Shown here: in pieces, positions 8,256 through 17,392 of the stretch
Layout of the letters: each line of letters opens with the position of its first letter
Numbering within the stretch: the first letter of the stretch is position 1
DNA from: Streptomyces sp. G-G2
GTDB lineage: Bacteria; Actinomycetota; Actinomycetes; Streptomycetales; Streptomycetaceae
DNA: 64,000 bases
Direction of reading: 5' to 3'
Assembly (NCBI RefSeq): GCF_030063135.1
Contig: NZ_JASISO010000002.1
Span: 186,001-250,000 of the forward strand
Translations under genes and position numbers: made by a program
The notes under the pieces: generated by a model
What the model was told of the DNA's origin: nothing
The model's input: the letters and a program-made list of their open reading frames with translations, nothing else
The model's database searches: none

Positions 8256-10255
8256 TTGGCCTCCTTCTCTGTGGCGGGGGTGACCACGGCCAGGATCTGG
8301 TCCATGGCGACGGTGGTGCCGGGAGTGACGTCCAGGGCGGTGACGGTGCCCGCGTGGGGGGCGGAGATGACGTGTTCCATCTTCATCGCCTCGACGACCA
8401 GCAGGCTCTGGCCCGCCGCGACCTCGTCCCCGACCGCCACCTTCACCACGGTGACGGTGCCGGGCATCGGGGCGGCGAGGGTGTCGGCACCGGCGCCGCC
8501 GCGGCCGGTGAGGGAGGCGGTGACGGGGTCGTGGCGCTGGACGTGCCAGGTGTCGCCGTCGCGGCCGAGCCAGGTCCCCTCCGGGGAGGGGGCGTGGGTG
8601 AACCGGTGGGTGACGCCGTCGAGTTCGACCGTCACGGTGCCGTGGGTGCGCGTGACGATCCGGGCGCGCGTCGGCGCGGTACCGGCGAGGAGCAGCTCCG
8701 TGTCCGTGTCCGCCGGTCGGGTGCGGACCTCGACGGGGTCCGCGCCCGGGAGGCGGAGGTGGTGGACCGTCCAGGCGGGGGTCCCGCCCAGGCGCCAGCC
8801 GTTGGGCACCCCGAAGGGGTCGACCCAGGCGGACGTCGGCGTCGGCTCGGGGCCCGCCAGCAGCGCCGCCGCGAAGTACACCTCGTCCGGGACCCCCTCC
8901 GGGAGGAGGGTCGCAAGGTCCCGCTCGACCAGCCCGGTGTCCAGGTCGCCCGACACCACGTCCGGGTGCGCCAGCAGGCGGCGCAGGAAACCGGTGTTCG
9001 TCTGGACGCCCAGGATCACGGTGTCCGCGAGCGCCGCCCGCAGGGTCCGCAGCGCGGCGGCCCGGTCCGGCCCGTAGGCGATGACCTTCGAGAGCATCGG
9101 GTCGTAGGTGCTGCCGACCGGAACGCCCTCGGTCAGCCCGGAGTCCGTGCGCACGGCGCCGCCGGAAGGCTCCGACAGGGCCAGCACCGTCCCGCCCGAG
9201 GGCAGGAACCCGCGCGCCGGGTCCTCCGCGCAGACGCGGGCCTCGATCGCGTGGCCGGTCAGGGTGATGTCGTCCTGCCCGAAGCCCAGCAGCTCCCCGG
9301 CGGCCACCCGCAGCTGCCACTCCACCAGGTCCAGGCCCGTCACCAGCTCGGTGACCGGGTGCTCGACCTGGAGGCGGGTGTTCATCTCCATGAAGTAGTA
9401 CGAAGAGGGGTCCCCGCCCGGCACGATGAACTCCACCGTGCCCGCGCCCACGTACCCGCACGAGCGGGCCGCCGAGGTGGCCGCCGCGCCCATCGCCTCG
9501 CGCAGCTCCGGGGTCAGCAGGACGCTCGGCGCCTCCTCGATGACCTTCTGGTGGCGCCGCTGGAGCGAGCACTCGCGCTCCCCGAGGTGGACGACGTTCC
9601 CGTGGCCGTCCGCCAGGACCTGGATCTCGATGTGCCGGGGGCGGTCCACCCAGCGCTCCACGAGCAGGGTGTCGTCGCCGAAGGAGGACCGGGCTTCGCG
9701 CCGCGCGGCCGCGATCTCCTCGCCCAGCAGCGCTTCGTCGCGCACCAGCCGCATGCCCTTGCCGCCGCCGCCCGCCGAGGGCTTGAGCAGGACCGGCATG
9801 CCGATCTCCCGTGACGCGGCGGTCAGTTCGGCGTCGGTGAGCCCGCTGCCGGTGGAGCCGGGGACCACCGGGACGCCTGCCGCCCGTACGGTCTCCTTCG
9901 CCCGGATCTTGTCGCCCATCAGCGCGATGGCGGTGGCGGGCGGCCCGATGAAGGCCAGGCCCGCCTCGGCGCAGGCGGCGGCGAAGGCGGCGTTCTCGGC
10001 GAGGAAGCCGTAACCGGGGTGGACGGCCTCCGCCCCGGTGCGGCGGGCGGCGTCGAGCAGCCGCTCCACCGACAGGTAGCTCTCGGCGGCTGCCGCCGGG
10101 CCGATCCGGACGGCCGTGTCGGCTTCCCGTACATGGCGGGCGTCGGCGTCCGCGTCGCTGAACACGGCGACGGAGCGCACGCCCAGCTCCCGGAGCGTAC
10201 GGATGACCCGGACCGCGATCTCGCCCCGGTTGGCCACCAGAACAGTGCTGAACAT
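8252..10255 (-). CDS. Acyl-CoA carboxylase alpha subunit (biotin carboxylase with biotin-carrier domain)
   Basis: A 667-residue protein with the full arrangement of a methylcrotonyl/propionyl-CoA carboxylase alpha chain. The biotin carboxylase domain begins FSTVLVANRGEIAVR; the ATP-grasp glycine loop GGGGKGM follows, then the HLGERECSLQRRHQK and EMNTRLQVEH active-site motifs. A linking domain leads to a C-terminal carrier domain with the biotinylated lysine in EAMKMEH near residue 624. It transfers carboxylated biotin to the partner encoded 23 bp upstream. Operon context points to methylcrotonyl-CoA, but sequence alone does not fix the substrate. Confidence 0.93.
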   Translation of the reverse strand: MFSTVLVANRGEIAVRVIRTLRELGVRSVAVFSDADADARHVREADTAVRIGPAAAAESYLSVERLLDAARRTGAEAVHPGYGFLAENAAFAAACAEAGLAFIGPPATAIALMGDKIRAKETVRAAGVPVVPGSTGSGLTDAELTAASREIGMPVLLKPSAGGGGKGMRLVRDEALLGEEIAAARREARSSFGDDTLLVERWVDRPRHIEIQVLADGHGNVVHLGERECSLQRRHQKVIEEAPSVLLTPELREAMGAAATSAARSCGYVGAGTVEFIVPGGDPSSYYFMEMNTRLQVEHPVTELVTGLDLVEWQLRVAAGELLGFGQDDITLTGHAIEARVCAEDPARGFLPSGGTVLALSEPSGGAVRTDSGLTEGVPVGSTYDPMLSKVIAYGPDRAAALRTLRAALADTVILGVQTNTGFLRRLLAHPDVVSGDLDTGLVERDLATLLPEGVPDEVYFAAALLAGPEPTPTSAWVDPFGVPNGWRLGGTPAWTVHHLRLPGADPVEVRTRPADTDTELLLAGTAPTRARIVTRTHGTVTVELDGVTHRFTHAPSPEGTWLGRDGDTWHVQRHDPVTASLTGRGGAGADTLAAPMPGTVTVVKVAVGDEVAAGQSLLVVEAMKMEHVISAPHAGTVTALDVTPGTTVAMDQILAVVTPATEKEAK

Positions 10256-10278
10256 CGAAGAGGTCCTCACGTCACACA

Positions 10279-11895
10279 TCACATCCGGAAGATGCCGAAA
10301 GCCGGTTCGGCGAGGGGGGCGTTGGCGCAGGCGGTCAGGGCGAGCCCCAGCACCTGCCGGGTCTCCACCGGGTCGATGACCCCGTCGTCCCACAGCCGCG
10401 CGGTGGCGTAGTAGGCGTTGCCCTGTTCCTCGTACTGCGCGCGGATGGGGGCCTTGAAGGCGTCCTCGTCGTCGGCGGGCCACTCCTGGCCCGCGCCCTC
10501 GATCTGGTCGCGCTTTACGGTCGCGAGGACCGAGGCGGCCTGCTCGCCGCCCATCACCGAGATCTTGGCGTTGGGCCACATCCACAGGAAGCGGGGGCTG
10601 TAGGCCCGGCCGCACATCGAGTAGTTGCCCGCGCCGTACGAGCCGCCGACGACCACGGTCAGCTTGGGGACCCGGGTGCAGGCCACGGCGGTGACCATCT
10701 TCGCGCCGTGCTTGGCGATGCCGCCCGCCTCGTAGTCCCGGCCGACCATGAAGCCCGAGATGTTCTGGAGGAAGAGGAGGGGGATGCCGCGCTGGTCGCA
10801 CAGCTCGATGAAGTGGGCGCCCTTCTGGGCGGATTCGGAGAAGAGGATGCCGTTGTTGGCGACGATGCCGACCGGGTGGCCGTGGATCCGGGCGAAGCCG
10901 GTGACCAGGGTCTGCCCGAACTCGGACTTGAACTCCTGGAAGCGCGACCCGTCCACGATCCGCGCGATGATCTCGCGGGCGTCGTACGGCGTACGGGAGT
11001 CCACCGGGACCGCGCCGTACAGGCCGAACGGGTCCGCCTTCGGCTCCTCGGGAGCCTCCAGCGACCACGGCGCCGCGGCCTTCTCCGGGAGGGTGGCCAC
11101 GATGGTGCGGACGATCCGCAGCGCGTGCGCGTCGTCCTCGGCCAGGTGGTCGGTGACCCCGGAGACCCGCGAGTGGACCTCGCCGCCGCCCAGCTCCTCG
11201 GCCGTGACCACCTCGCCGGTGGCCGCCTTCACCAGCGGCGGGCCGCCGAGGAAGATGGTGCCCTGGCCGCGCACGATGACGGCCTCGTCGCTCATCGCCG
11301 GTACGTACGCCCCGCCCGCCGTGCAGGATCCGAGGACGGCGGCGATCTGCGGGATGCCCGCGCCGGACATGCGGGCCTGGTTGTAGAAGATCCGCCCGAA
11401 GTGCTCGCGGTCGGGGAAGACCTCGTCCTGCATGGGCAGGAAGGCGCCGCCGGAGTCGACCAGGTAGAGGCAGGGGAGACGGTTCTCCAGGGCCACCTCC
11501 TGGGCGCGCAGGTGCTTCTTGACGGTCATCGGGTAGTACGTGCCGCCCTTGACGGTGGCGTCGTTCGCGACGATCACGCACTCGCGGCCGCTGACCCGGC
11601 CGATGCCCGCGATCACCCCGGCGGCGGGGGCCGCGCCCCCGTACATGCCCTCGGCGGCCAGCGGGGCCAGCTCCAGGAAGGGCGAGCCGGGGTCGAGGAG
11701 GGCGTCCACCCGGTCGCGGGGGAGGAGCTTTCCGCGGGCGGTGTGGCGGGCGCGGGCCTTCTCGCCGCCGCCGAGGCGGGCCGCGTCGAGCCGGGCCCGC
11801 AGCCCCTCGGTCAGCTCGCGGTGGGCGGCCTCGTTGGTCCGCCAGGCCTCCGACGCCGGATCGGCGGCGGTCGTCAGCACTGGTGCCTGCTGCAT
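10279..11895 (-). CDS. Acyl-CoA carboxylase carboxyltransferase (MCC beta-like)
   Basis: A 538-residue carboxyltransferase with paired crotonase-fold halves. Motifs include [12 protein letters not shown], the oxyanion-forming [16 protein letters not shown] in the N half and [19 protein letters not shown] in the C half. The GSYGAGNY(A/S)MCGRAY stretch is typical of methylcrotonyl-CoA carboxylase beta subunits. It is the first gene of the leftward catabolic operon. The promoter region carries two copies of a 16-bp dyad and is shared with a divergent TetR gene. Confidence 0.92.
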   Translation of the reverse strand: MQQAPVLTTAADPASEAWRTNEAAHRELTEGLRARLDAARLGGGEKARARHTARGKLLPRDRVDALLDPGSPFLELAPLAAEGMYGGAAPAAGVIAGIGRVSGRECVIVANDATVKGGTYYPMTVKKHLRAQEVALENRLPCLYLVDSGGAFLPMQDEVFPDREHFGRIFYNQARMSGAGIPQIAAVLGSCTAGGAYVPAMSDEAVIVRGQGTIFLGGPPLVKAATGEVVTAEELGGGEVHSRVSGVTDHLAEDDAHALRIVRTIVATLPEKAAAPWSLEAPEEPKADPFGLYGAVPVDSRTPYDAREIIARIVDGSRFQEFKSEFGQTLVTGFARIHGHPVGIVANNGILFSESAQKGAHFIELCDQRGIPLLFLQNISGFMVGRDYEAGGIAKHGAKMVTAVACTRVPKLTVVVGGSYGAGNYSMCGRAYSPRFLWMWPNAKISVMGGEQAASVLATVKRDQIEGAGQEWPADDEDAFKAPIRAQYEEQGNAYYATARLWDDGVIDPVETRQVLGLALTACANAPLAEPAFGIFRM

Positions 11896-11920
11896 CGCTC
11901 GGCTCCCTTGCGCGATTGGG

Positions 11921-11968
11921 GTTAATGAGCGTTAACACCTTACGCGCCATAGGTTAACGAGCGCTAAC
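11921..11968. promoter_or_regulatory. Twin dyad operator between the carboxylase operon and tetR
   Basis: Two 16-base near-palindromes, gttaatgagcgttaac (11921-11936) and gttaacgagcgctaac (11953-11968), are spaced 32 bp centre to centre, about three helical turns. The shared core GTTAAYGAGCGYTAAC fits a dimeric TetR-type repressor. They lie between the carboxylase start (11895) and the divergent TetR start (11992), so the regulator probably controls both promoters. Confidence 0.85.
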
Positions 11969-11991
11969 GGCCCTGTCTAGAATGGATTCCC

Positions 11992-12570
11992 ATGAGCACC
12001 AGAGCGGCCGCCCCCACCCGTCGCGAGCAGATCCTCAACGAGGCCGCTCGTCTCTTCGCCGAGCGTGGGTTCCACGGTGTCGGCGTGGACGAGATAGGGG
12101 CCGCGGTGGGCATCAGCGGCCCCGGCCTGTACCGGCATTTCGCGGGCAAGGACGCCATGCTCGCCGAGCTGCTCGTCGGCATCAGCGAGCGGCTGCTGAC
12201 CGGCGGCCGCCTCCGGGTGGCCGAGGCGGCCGGGGGCCCCGCCGCCGTCCTGGCCTCCCTGATCGACGGGCACATCGACTTCGCCCTCGACGACCGGGCG
12301 CTGATCACCGTCCACGACCGCGAGCTGGACCGGCTGCGGGAGGCCGACCGCAAGCTCGTGCGGCAGCTCCAGCGCCAGTACGTGGAGCTGTGGGTGGAGG
12401 TCGTACGGGCCCTGCACCCGGAGGTTCCGCAGACGGAGGTACGCATCGCCGTCCACGCCGTCTTCGGCCTGCTGAACTCGACACCGCACCTGGGCCCGCT
12501 CGGCCGCGAGGCCGCCGAGTCGCTGCTGCGGCGACTGGCGCACGGGGCGTTCGGGGCGCTGTCGGGGTGA
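11992..12570 (+). CDS. TetR-family regulator of the leucine-catabolic operon
   Basis: A 192-residue TetR protein. The helix-turn-helix occupies about residues 12-58 (ILNEAARLFAERGFHGVGVDEIG, then ISGPGLYRHFAGK). The C-terminal half is a helical ligand-binding domain typical of acyl-CoA-responsive members. It is divergent from the carboxylase/HMGL/dehydrogenase operon and shares with it a region holding two matching dyads. A role as acyl-CoA-sensing repressor is inferred. ATG at 11992 is the first in-frame start after the operators. Confidence 0.9.
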   Translation: MSTRAAAPTRREQILNEAARLFAERGFHGVGVDEIGAAVGISGPGLYRHFAGKDAMLAELLVGISERLLTGGRLRVAEAAGGPAAVLASLIDGHIDFALDDRALITVHDRELDRLREADRKLVRQLQRQYVELWVEVVRALHPEVPQTEVRIAVHAVFGLLNSTPHLGPLGREAAESLLRRLAHGAFGALSG

Positions 12571-12644
12571 GCGGAGGGGGCGCCGTGTTCCGCTGGATGG
12601 GACGCGCCCGTCGCGCCCGGGCCCGCGGCGGCAGAATGGGACCC

Positions 12645-13436
12645 ATGCCGATAGAGACGCCCGTACCCAGCCGCGCCGAACTCATCGATCACCTGGTCCG
12701 CACGCGGATCGCGGGGCCGGTCGCCACACCGCGCGAGAACAACCTCTCCCACTACCGCAAGCTCGCCAACGGCGACCGCCACTACTGGCTGGGCCTGGAG
12801 CTGGGCGACCGCTGGACGGACGAGCAGGACGTCCTCGCCGTGATGGCGGAACGCTGCGGGGTCGTCGACGACCCGGCGCAGTTGCACGGCCAGGACACCA
12901 TCGACCCCGAGCTGACCCTCGACGCGCTCGACCGGATGGCGGCGCGGCTGCGCAAGGCCGCCCTCGACCGGCAGCGGGTGCTGTTCGCGACCGGGCACCC
13001 GGGCGGCCTGCTCGACGTGCACCGCGCCACGGCGGCGGCCCTGCGGGCGGCCGGGTGCGAGATCGTGGTGATCCCGGCGGGGCTGACGGCCGACGAGGGC
13101 TCGGTGTGGCAGTTCGCCGACGTGGCGGTGCTGGAGCGGGGGGCGACCCTGTGGCACACCCATTCGCCGTACCCGATGGCCGCGATCCTGGACGGGCTGG
13201 CCGCCGAGGGGCGCCCCCTGCCGGACCTGGTCGTCGCGGACCACGGCTGGGCCGGGTGCGCGGCCCAGCGGGGCCTGGACGCGGTGGGCTACGCCGACTG
13301 CAACGACCCGGCCCTCTTCCTCGGCGAGGCCGAGGGCACCCTCCAGGTGGCGGTCCCCCTGGACGACCACGTCCGCGACCCGCGCCACTACGACCCGCTG
13401 GTGGCGTACCTCCTGGACGCGGCGGGGCTGTCCTGA
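12645..13436 (+). CDS. Conserved actinobacterial protein, phosphatase-like
   Basis: A 263-residue protein starting MPIETPVPSRAEL. Visible features are an N-terminal RTRIAGPVATPRENNLSHYRK stretch, a central FATGHPGGLLDVHRA segment resembling a phosphate- or nucleotide-contacting loop, a WHTHSPYPM patch, and VVADHGWAG. I recall homologues in Streptomyces annotated simply as phosphatases, but I see no canonical phosphatase motif set, so the activity is uncertain. It has no signal peptide. It lies 74 bp after tetR on the same strand and could be co-transcribed. An ATG nine bases upstream at 12636 is an alternative start. Confidence 0.7.
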   Translation: MPIETPVPSRAELIDHLVRTRIAGPVATPRENNLSHYRKLANGDRHYWLGLELGDRWTDEQDVLAVMAERCGVVDDPAQLHGQDTIDPELTLDALDRMAARLRKAALDRQRVLFATGHPGGLLDVHRATAAALRAAGCEIVVIPAGLTADEGSVWQFADVAVLERGATLWHTHSPYPMAAILDGLAAEGRPLPDLVVADHGWAGCAAQRGLDAVGYADCNDPALFLGEAEGTLQVAVPLDDHVRDPRHYDPLVAYLLDAAGLS

Positions 13437-13467
13437 CCCGCGGGCCCGGTCCGGCCGCCTGACCGGA

Positions 13468-14313
13468 TCAGGCGAGCCAGGCCGAGGTGAGGCCCTGGAC
13501 CGCCGAGCCGTCGAGGTCGGCCAGCTTCGTGGCCACGAACTCGCGGGCCCAGTCGGAGGTCTGGATCCGGAAGGGCAACGTCTCGGCGGTCAGCGCCTCG
13601 ACGATGGGGGCCGCCGCCTCGGCCGGGGTCTGGGCATTGCCGAAGGACTCCGTGGTGCGCGTGATGTATGCCTGGAGCGCGGGGGCGTAGGGCCCGGCCG
13701 CGGCGAGCAGGGCCGGTACGTCGAGCCGGATGCTGGCGACGAACTCGCTGGCCACGGCGCCCGGTTCGACGACGGACACCTGGACCCCGGTGGTGGCGGC
13801 CACGGGCGCGAGTGACTCCATGAACCCCTCGACCGCGAACTTGGCCGCGCAGTACGCCTCGTTGAACGGCTGGCCGACCACGCCGCCGACGCTGGTCACC
13901 GTGATGACCCGGCCGCGGGAGGCGCGCAGGTGGGGGAGCGCGGCCTTGGTGAGTTCGACGACGCCGAAGTAGTTGACCTCCATCGCGGCGCGCACCGGCT
14001 CCATGCCGTGCTGCTCGATGGTGCCGACGTACCCCGCGCCCGCGTTGTTGACCACGGCGTCCAGCCGGCCGCGCTCGGCGACGGTCTCCGCGACGCAGTC
14101 GGCGACGGACCGGGGGTCGGTCACGTCCAGCCGCTTGACCTGGACCAGATCGGCGACGCCCGCCTCGGCGGCGGCCTTCAGCAGGGCGTCGGCCTTGGCG
14201 GTGTCGCGCATGGTGGCGACGGTGTGCCACCCGGCCCGGGCGGCGGCCACCGCGGCGGCCAGGCCGATGCCCGTGGACGTGCCGGTGACGAGGACGGTCT
14301 TGGTGGTGCTCAT
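13468..14313 (-). CDS. Short-chain dehydrogenase/reductase
   Basis: A 281-residue classical SDR. The Rossmann cofactor motif TGTSTGIG is near residues 10-17, NNAG near 90, the catalytic Ser in VTSVGGVVG, and YCAAK (Tyr and Lys of the YxxxK pair) near 160. The absence of an acidic residue after the second strand hints at NADPH use. The substrate is unknown. It is divergent from a MarR gene with an inverted repeat between them, suggesting MarR control. A seven-base-pair hairpin at 13456-13474 overlaps its stop codon. Confidence 0.9.
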   Translation of the reverse strand: MSTTKTVLVTGTSTGIGLAAAVAAARAGWHTVATMRDTAKADALLKAAAEAGVADLVQVKRLDVTDPRSVADCVAETVAERGRLDAVVNNAGAGYVGTIEQHGMEPVRAAMEVNYFGVVELTKAALPHLRASRGRVITVTSVGGVVGQPFNEAYCAAKFAVEGFMESLAPVAATTGVQVSVVEPGAVASEFVASIRLDVPALLAAAGPYAPALQAYITRTTESFGNAQTPAEAAAPIVEALTAETLPFRIQTSDWAREFVATKLADLDGSAVQGLTSAWLA

Positions 14314-14353
14314 GAGGTCTCCCGGGGGGCGGAGGGGTGGACACGGCGCAGGT

Positions 14354-14398
14354 TTGTGCGTGCACACACACATTATCTTTGTGTGCGTGTGCACGCAA
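14354..14398. promoter_or_regulatory. Inverted repeat in the SDR/marR intergenic region
   Basis: The arms gcgtgcacacac (14359-14370) and gcgtgtgcacgc (14383-14394) are inverted copies matching at 11 of 12 positions. The right arm also contains the dyad TGCGTG-TGCACGCA. The element lies between the divergent SDR (start 14313) and marR (start 14417), the expected place for MarR autoregulation. Binding is inferred. Confidence 0.65.
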
Positions 14399-14416
14399 CC
14401 CGGGTATCCTTCCCCC

Positions 14417-14878
14417 ATGGCGCACAACGAGCTGAGCATGGGCGGTCTCACCCCCCGCGACCACGCCTTCTACGGTCTGGTCTGGGCCGGGACCACCCTC
14501 ACCGCACGGGTCGACCAGGCGCTCACGCGCCGCCACGACCTGCCGCTGTCCTGGTTCGAGGTCATGCTGTGGCTGAACGCCCAGCAGGAGCCGGTCGCCC
14601 CATCCGAGCTGGGCGCCCGCACCCTGCTCAGCCGCAGCCAGGTCTCCCGCGTCGCCGACTCCCTCCAGGCCCGCGGCCTGGTCGAGCGGGTCCCGTCCCC
14701 GACCGACGCGCGCTCGGTGCGGATCGCGCTGACCGAAGCGGGCCGCCGGGCCTTCGCCGAGGCCGACGCCACCCGCCGCGAGGCCCTGGCCGAGGCCTTC
14801 GACAACCGCCTCGACGACGCGGACATAGCCGCGCTGGAGTCGATCTGGGCCAAACTCAAGGCTCGCCCGGCCTCCTGA
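14417..14878 (+). CDS. MarR-family regulator
   Basis: A 153-residue winged-helix protein. The recognition region is LLSRSQVSRVADSLQARGLVER (about residues 74-95), followed by the wing SPTDARSVRIALTEAGR with the conserved Asp-Arg. Flanking helices form the dimer interface. It is divergent from the SDR gene and separated from it by an inverted repeat, so it probably represses the SDR gene and itself. The ligand is unknown. Confidence 0.9.
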   Translation: MAHNELSMGGLTPRDHAFYGLVWAGTTLTARVDQALTRRHDLPLSWFEVMLWLNAQQEPVAPSELGARTLLSRSQVSRVADSLQARGLVERVPSPTDARSVRIALTEAGRRAFAEADATRREALAEAFDNRLDDADIAALESIWAKLKARPAS

Positions 14879-15207
14879 CAGGTCCACGCCCGCGTCGCTC
14901 GTGTCCTCGCACGGATGAGAGGCCGCAAGGTCCTCCGCGACAGCCGGCCGAAGGGCGACGGCGTCCACCGGTCTGCTCGTCCGGAAACGGCTGACTCCCG
15001 GCGCTCGCCGCGGCCGGGCCGACGCCGGGGCGGGTGAAAGCTTGGTGTGCGGGGCCGACGGAACCGGGTAACGTCTTTGTCATGTTCTTCCAGAGGCCGA
15101 TTTACGAGTGAGGGCGTGACAGGCCCCTGCTGACGTCCCTCGACGTCGCCGCGCCCGTCCCCCACCGATGAATCCGTAGATCACTTCACATCATTCCGGG
15201 AGAACCC
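14879..15207. other. Intergenic region before the DUF6243-like gene
   Basis: About 330 bases without a convincing gene. It must carry the promoter of the small gene at 15208. A ten-codon frame (MFFQRPIYE, 15082-15111) follows GGTAACGTCTTTGTC but has no ribosome-binding site. No stable terminator-like hairpin is evident. Confidence 0.4.
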
Positions 15208-15423
15208 ATGACCGTGAGCAAGAACATCAACAACCCCGTGGGCATGGGCGGCGGCCAGCGCAAGAGGCTGTCCCGCGCCGAACGGCAGAACAACGGTCCG
15301 CACCGCAACCTCGACCGCCAGGGCGCCGCCGACCAGAAGGCGGAGCTGGTGCGCAAGATGCGCGAGAAGGCGGGCGAAGCCGAGGACGCCGACCAGACGG
15401 GCGACGACACCGCGCAGAGCTGA
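15208..15423 (+). CDS. Small basic conserved protein (DUF6243-like)
   Basis: A 71-residue hydrophilic protein beginning MTVSKNINNPVGMGGGQRKR, with a Gly-rich turn, a basic central region and an acidic C-terminus. This pattern is familiar from a small Streptomyces family annotated as DUF6243. It has no membrane segment or signal. The ATG follows CGGGAGAA with suitable spacing. The function is unknown; the net-charge switch along the chain suggests a disordered or nucleic-acid-associated protein, but that is only a guess. Confidence 0.75.
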   Translation: MTVSKNINNPVGMGGGQRKRLSRAERQNNGPHRNLDRQGAADQKAELVRKMREKAGEAEDADQTGDDTAQS

Positions 15424-15460
15424 CGCACCGCCGCCGCAGGGCCGGCCGGGGCGGGCGGGC

Positions 15461-16429
15461 TCACCCGGGCGGCGGGGTGGCCGTCGGGGCCGTGGTCGGC
15501 GGCGCGGTCGGTGTCGGCGTCGGGTCCAGGTACACCCGGCGGATCGCGGGCCAGCGCTCCCGCAGCTGCGCCTCCGCGTCCTCGCAGGCCGCCTCCACCT
15601 GCCGGGCCGACGCCAGGTCGTGGAAGTCGACCTTCGCCGCGATCAGTACCTCGTCCGGGCCCTGCACCAGCGTGGTGAGTTCCAGGACCGCCTCGATGTG
15701 CGGCACGGACAGCAGCTCCTCCCGGACCTCCGCCCGGGTGGCCGCGGACAGCGGGCGCCCGATCAGGTACCGCGCGTTCGAGCGCCCCAGCTCCCACGCC
15801 ACCGCCACCAGGAGCGCCCCGATCAGCAGCGACGCGATCCCGTCGTACGCCCCGGACCCGGTCAGCTGCCCGCCCAGCAGGCCCCCGGCCGCGAGGACGA
15901 GCCCGATCAGCGCGGCCACGTTCTCCAGCAGGACCGCCTTCACCGCCGTGTCCGGGGTGTGCTTCACGTACAGCCCCAGCGGCGCCCGCATCCGGGCCGC
16001 CTCGCCCTTCATCTGGCGCCAGGCGACCAGCAGCGAGTACCCCTCCAGGACGAAGGCGACCCCGAGGATGACGTACGAGAGGGCCGGGTTCCCCAGGTCC
16101 TCCCCGTGCACCAGCGTGTGGATCCCGTCGTACACCGCGAACACCGCGCCGCCGACGAAGGTCGCGATGGAGGCCAGCAGCGCCCAGATGTAGCGCTCCG
16201 GCCCGTACCCCAGCGGATGCGCCTCGTCCGCGGGCTTCGCGCTGCGCTTCAGCGAGGCCAGCAGCAGGACCTCGGTCACCGTGTCGGCCACCGAGTGCGC
16301 GGCCTCCGACAGCATCGCGCTGGATCCGCTGACGATCCCGCCGACCGCTTTCGCCGCCGCGATCCCCAGGTTGGTGACCACCGCGACCACGACCGTGCCG
16401 ACGCTCTCGGCGTCTCCGCTGCTGGACAT
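15461..16429 (-). CDS. Cation diffusion facilitator (CDF) metal exporter
   Basis: A 322-residue CDF transporter. The first helices carry the family AMLSEAAHSVADTVTEV motif with the metal-site His and Asp. A second metal-site helix region reads AVLLENVAALIGL; around it lie five to six membrane segments and a C-terminal cytoplasmic domain (about residues 205-300) ending in a Pro/Thr-rich tail. It probably exports Zn, Fe or Mn in exchange for protons, but the metal cannot be told. It lies 27 bp downstream of the thioesterase gene and may be co-transcribed. Confidence 0.88.
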   Translation of the reverse strand: MSSSGDAESVGTVVVAVVTNLGIAAAKAVGGIVSGSSAMLSEAAHSVADTVTEVLLLASLKRSAKPADEAHPLGYGPERYIWALLASIATFVGGAVFAVYDGIHTLVHGEDLGNPALSYVILGVAFVLEGYSLLVAWRQMKGEAARMRAPLGLYVKHTPDTAVKAVLLENVAALIGLVLAAGGLLGGQLTGSGAYDGIASLLIGALLVAVAWELGRSNARYLIGRPLSAATRAEVREELLSVPHIEAVLELTTLVQGPDEVLIAAKVDFHDLASARQVEAACEDAEAQLRERWPAIRRVYLDPTPTPTAPPTTAPTATPPPG

Positions 16430-16456
16430 GAGCAGACCGTACGACGGCTGCCCCGG

Positions 16457-17362
16457 CTACGCGCGCGGAACGCGCACCACGCCCTCCTGGATGACGGTGA
16501 TGGCGAGTCGCCCGTCCTGGGTCCAGATCCTGGCCTGTCCGAGGCCCCGGCCCGCGGCCGACGAGGGCGACTCCTGGTCGTACAGCAGCCACTCGTCCGC
16601 GCGGAACGGCCGGTGGAACCACATCGCGTGGTCCAGCGAAGCCCCCACGACGTCGCCGACCGCCCAGCCGCCCCGCCCGTGGGCGAGCAGCACCGAGTCG
16701 AGCAGGGTCATGTCGGAGACGTAGGTGGCCAGGCAGGTGTGCAGCAAGGGGGTCCCCCCGGCGAAGCCAGGGTGTGGGTCGGCGCTGTCCAGCTTGCCCG
16801 CCGTACGGAACCACACCTGTGAGCGCGGCTCGACCGGCTCGCCGACGCTGCCCCACGGCGGGGTCGTCGCGTACCGCAGGTCCACCGCGCCCCGCGCCTC
16901 GATCAGCCGCTCCACCGTGCCCGGGTCGCGGAAGACGTCCCGGTAGAGGGGGAGGGACTCGGCGGCCGTCGGCAGGGTCTCCGGATCGGGCGCGTCCGGC
17001 ATGACGGCCTGGTGGTCGAGGCCGTCCTCCGCCGTCTGGAAGGACGCGGAGAGATGGAAGATCGGCTGCCCGTGCTGGACGGCGACGACCCGGCGCGTGG
17101 TGAAGGAGCGCCCGTCGCGGATCCGGTCGACGGAGTACACGATCGGCGCGCCGGGGTCACCGGCGCGCAGGAAGTACGAGTGCAGCGAGTGCGCCGTACG
17201 GTCTTCGGGCACCGTGCGGCCCGCCGCGACCAGCGCCTGGGCCGCGACCTGACCGCCGAACACCCGCGGTACCAGCGCCGAACGGCTGGTACCGCGGAAG
17301 ATGTTCTCCTCGATCTGCTCCAGGTCGAGCAGGTCCAGGAGAGTCTTCAGTGCCTCGTTCAT
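16457..17362 (-). CDS. tesB: Acyl-CoA thioesterase II (TesB-like)
   Basis: A 301-residue double-hotdog thioesterase that hydrolyses acyl-CoA to fatty acid and CoA. The N-terminal hotdog includes FGGQVAAQALVAA and SLHSYFLRAGDP; the C-terminal hotdog includes SLDHAMWFHRPFRADEW with the Asp of the active-site network, and ends GLGQARIWTQDGRLA. Start ATG 17360-17362 gives the usual N-terminus MNEALKTLLDLLDLEQIEEN; an upstream extension would read into the tnpB element. It is neighboured by acyl-CoA dehydrogenase genes, suggesting fatty-acid turnover. Confidence 0.92.
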   Translation of the reverse strand: MNEALKTLLDLLDLEQIEENIFRGTSRSALVPRVFGGQVAAQALVAAGRTVPEDRTAHSLHSYFLRAGDPGAPIVYSVDRIRDGRSFTTRRVVAVQHGQPIFHLSASFQTAEDGLDHQAVMPDAPDPETLPTAAESLPLYRDVFRDPGTVERLIEARGAVDLRYATTPPWGSVGEPVEPRSQVWFRTAGKLDSADPHPGFAGGTPLLHTCLATYVSDMTLLDSVLLAHGRGGWAVGDVVGASLDHAMWFHRPFRADEWLLYDQESPSSAAGRGLGQARIWTQDGRLAITVIQEGVVRVPRA

Positions 17363-17392
17363 GATGGGTAAGGATCCCTCTAGTGGTCTCGC

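Noticed and set aside
15082..15111. Ten-codon frame MFFQRPIYE upstream of the DUF6243-like gene
   Set aside because: No ribosome-binding site and no attenuator hairpin seen; a leader peptide cannot be supported from this sequence alone.
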